The notes beneath the pieces were generated by a model. It saw nothing but the letters and a program-made list of their open reading frames with translations. It did no database searches and was not told where the DNA came from. Positions 62,961 to 64,000 of a DNA stretch of 64,000 nt are shown here, in pieces. A program made the position numbers and the translations under genes. Numbering within the stretch: the first letter of the stretch is position 1; each line of letters starts with the position of its first letter. The stretch lies in contig DKWV01000015.1 in the NCBI GenBank assembly GCA_002491905.1, forward strand, positions 62,001 to 126,000. Direction: 5' to 3'. The stretch is from Lachnospiraceae bacterium UBA7143 (GTDB lineage: Bacteria > Bacillota > Clostridia > Lachnospirales > Lachnospiraceae).

Positions 62961-63407
62961 TCAGTTATTTAATATGTTAAGTCCCATAGTCGCAATATTT
63001 TTGCTGGCCGAAAAGGCAGTACCATTCGCCTGATAAGCGCGGGACGCGTCAATCAGGTTCGTAAACTCCGTGATGATATTCACATTCGGGTACATCACAT
63101 AGCCGTTTTCGTCCGCATCCGGATGGGAGGGATCGTAAACCATGTTTCCCTCTGTCTTCGTATCCTCGTAAACGCCAGTCACCTTCACGCCCGACCCCGA
63201 ATAACGGTCCCTCGCCTTCACAAGCACCTGATGGAACGGCGTCTGGGAATTTTTCTCCTCAAACACAACAATTTTTCTGCGGTAGGGCGTACCGTCCTCC
63301 GTCCTCGTTGTATTCGCGTTCGCCACGTTCTGGGAGATCGTATCCATGCGGAAACGCTCCGCGGTCATACCTGTGGCGTTAATATCAAATGAGCTAAACA
63401 AAGCCAT
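62961..63407 (-). CDS. flgC: flagellar rod protein FlgC
   Basis: 148 residues with the rod motif (AERFRMDTISQNVANANTTR) and the C-terminal coil (FTNLIDASRAYQANGTAFSA). It forms the proximal rod with FlgB. GGAGG precedes the ATG. Confidence 0.96.
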   Translation of the reverse strand: MALFSSFDINATGMTAERFRMDTISQNVANANTTRTEDGTPYRRKIVVFEEKNSQTPFHQVLVKARDRYSGSGVKVTGVYEDTKTEGNMVYDPSHPDADENGYVMYPNVNIITEFTNLIDASRAYQANGTAFSASKNIATMGLNILNN

Positions 63408-63435
63408 ACTATCTTCCTCCTGATCTATTATGCAA

Positions 63436-63834
63436 TCACTTCATCACTGCCTGCAGATTCTTAAACTCCTGATGCACACTCTGATAAAGCCCCTGATACA
63501 CCACCTGGTTCTTCGCCAGATATACGCCTTCGGTATCCGGATCCACGTTATTGCCGTCTATGCGGTAGGAAAAACCCGAGTAATCTGTATACGGAACAGG
63601 ATTTAAGCGGTTCATCTTCACATTCGCCACCTTCGCATCCATCGTCTGATATCTGGAATGGCGCAGTGCCTTGGCAAGCTGCGTCTCAAAATTCACGTCC
63701 TGCCTCTTGTAACCCGGCGTATCCACGTTCGCGAGGTTGTTGGAAAGCGCCTCATGCCTGAGCGCGGATGCATCCATCGCCTTGTCAAGAACATTCACAT
63801 AATCAAAAGCATTCGTATCAATCAACGAGCTCAT
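63436..63834 (-). CDS. flgB: flagellar rod protein FlgB
   Basis: 132 residues with the rod motif (EALSNNLANVDTPGYKRQDV) and a C-terminal coil (VYQGLYQSVHQEFKNLQAV). It is the first gene of the fla/che operon. The start is the ATG at 63,834 with AGGAG seven bases upstream; a GTG six bases earlier is inside that spacing. Confidence 0.96.
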   Translation of the reverse strand: MSSLIDTNAFDYVNVLDKAMDASALRHEALSNNLANVDTPGYKRQDVNFETQLAKALRHSRYQTMDAKVANVKMNRLNPVPYTDYSGFSYRIDGNNVDPDTEGVYLAKNQVVYQGLYQSVHQEFKNLQAVMK

Positions 63835-63871
63835 AGTCACACTCCTTCCACATTAATACAATCCATACTTC

Positions 63872-63899
63872 ATTATAAATAAATTATAAAAAAATACAA
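63872..63899 (-). promoter_or_regulatory. sigma-A-type promoter of the fla/che operon
   Basis: TTGTAT (63,899-63,894), 16 bases, perfect TATAAT (63,877-63,872). Start of transcription would be near 63,865, about 30 bases before flgB. An A/T-rich stretch surrounds it. No sigma-D-type site is seen here. Confidence 0.7.
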
Positions 63900-63942
63900 G
63901 GTTTTTCGATTGATTTTCACAAATTAGTGTCACCGCAGAATA

Positions 63943-63991
63943 GAAAAAAAGGATCCGCAGTGCGTAAAATCGGCACTTTCCGCAGATCCTT
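63943..63991 (-). terminator. terminator of a gene beyond the right edge
   Basis: AAGGATC/GATCCTT and AGTGC/GCACT arms (63,949-63,963 with 63,973-63,991) followed by seven T on the minus strand. It separates the fla/che promoter from an upstream minus-strand gene outside the window. Confidence 0.65.
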
Positions 63992-64000
63992 CTGCCAGTT

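Overview
The window comes from a motile, Gram-positive clostridium, most likely of the Lachnospiraceae. The evidence is a fla/che operon in the Bacillus/Clostridium order that leads into rpsB-tsf, a FliY with a CheC-like domain, CheC and CheD, AgrC/LytTR signalling, and lipoproteins with InlB-type repeats. No name can be given from sequence alone.

Positions 1-22,080 are accessory. A giant surface lipoprotein gene (minus strand, from 10,118 and off the left edge) is interrupted at a run of ten G at 4,020-4,029. The reading frame resumes immediately afterwards and stays open to the window edge. Divergent from it is a LytTR response regulator and AgrC-like kinase pair (10,455-12,507). A second, paralogous lipoprotein gene (21,885 down to 17,849) has its own run of ten G, an in-frame amber codon and an apparently truncated 3' end. 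Both lipoprotein genes share a 55-bp upstream block.

Between the paralogues lies what looks like an inserted, partly decayed segment (about 12.5-17.95 kb). It holds regulator and small-ORF remnants, a RelE/ParE-type toxin-antitoxin pair, a stand-alone tyrosine recombinase, a 210-bp segment bounded by imperfect inverted repeats with a possible promoter inside, and a run of small membrane/zinc-ribbon genes behind a lipoprotein gene.

Positions 22,140-25,130 hold a MerR-type regulator and the rpsB-tsf operon with its promoter and terminator.

Positions 25,200-63,900 are one long minus-strand motility cluster. It is read from a sigma-A-like promoter at 63,872-63,899. The order is flgB flgC fliE fliF fliG fliH fliI fliJ motE-like fliK flgD, a flagellar operon protein, flgE, then a strong terminator and a new promoter, then flbD motA motB fliL fliM fliY cheY fliO fliP fliQ fliR flhB flhA flhF flhG, a PilZ protein, cheB cheA cheW cheC cheD, a small membrane protein, sigD, a DUF342 protein, a small basic protein, a SwrB-like protein, an MltG-like anchored protein and a chemoreceptor. 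It encodes the rod and hook, export gate, switch, stator, chemotaxis core and late-gene sigma factor. Flagellin, hook-associated proteins, FliS/FliD, FlgM and CheR are not in this window.
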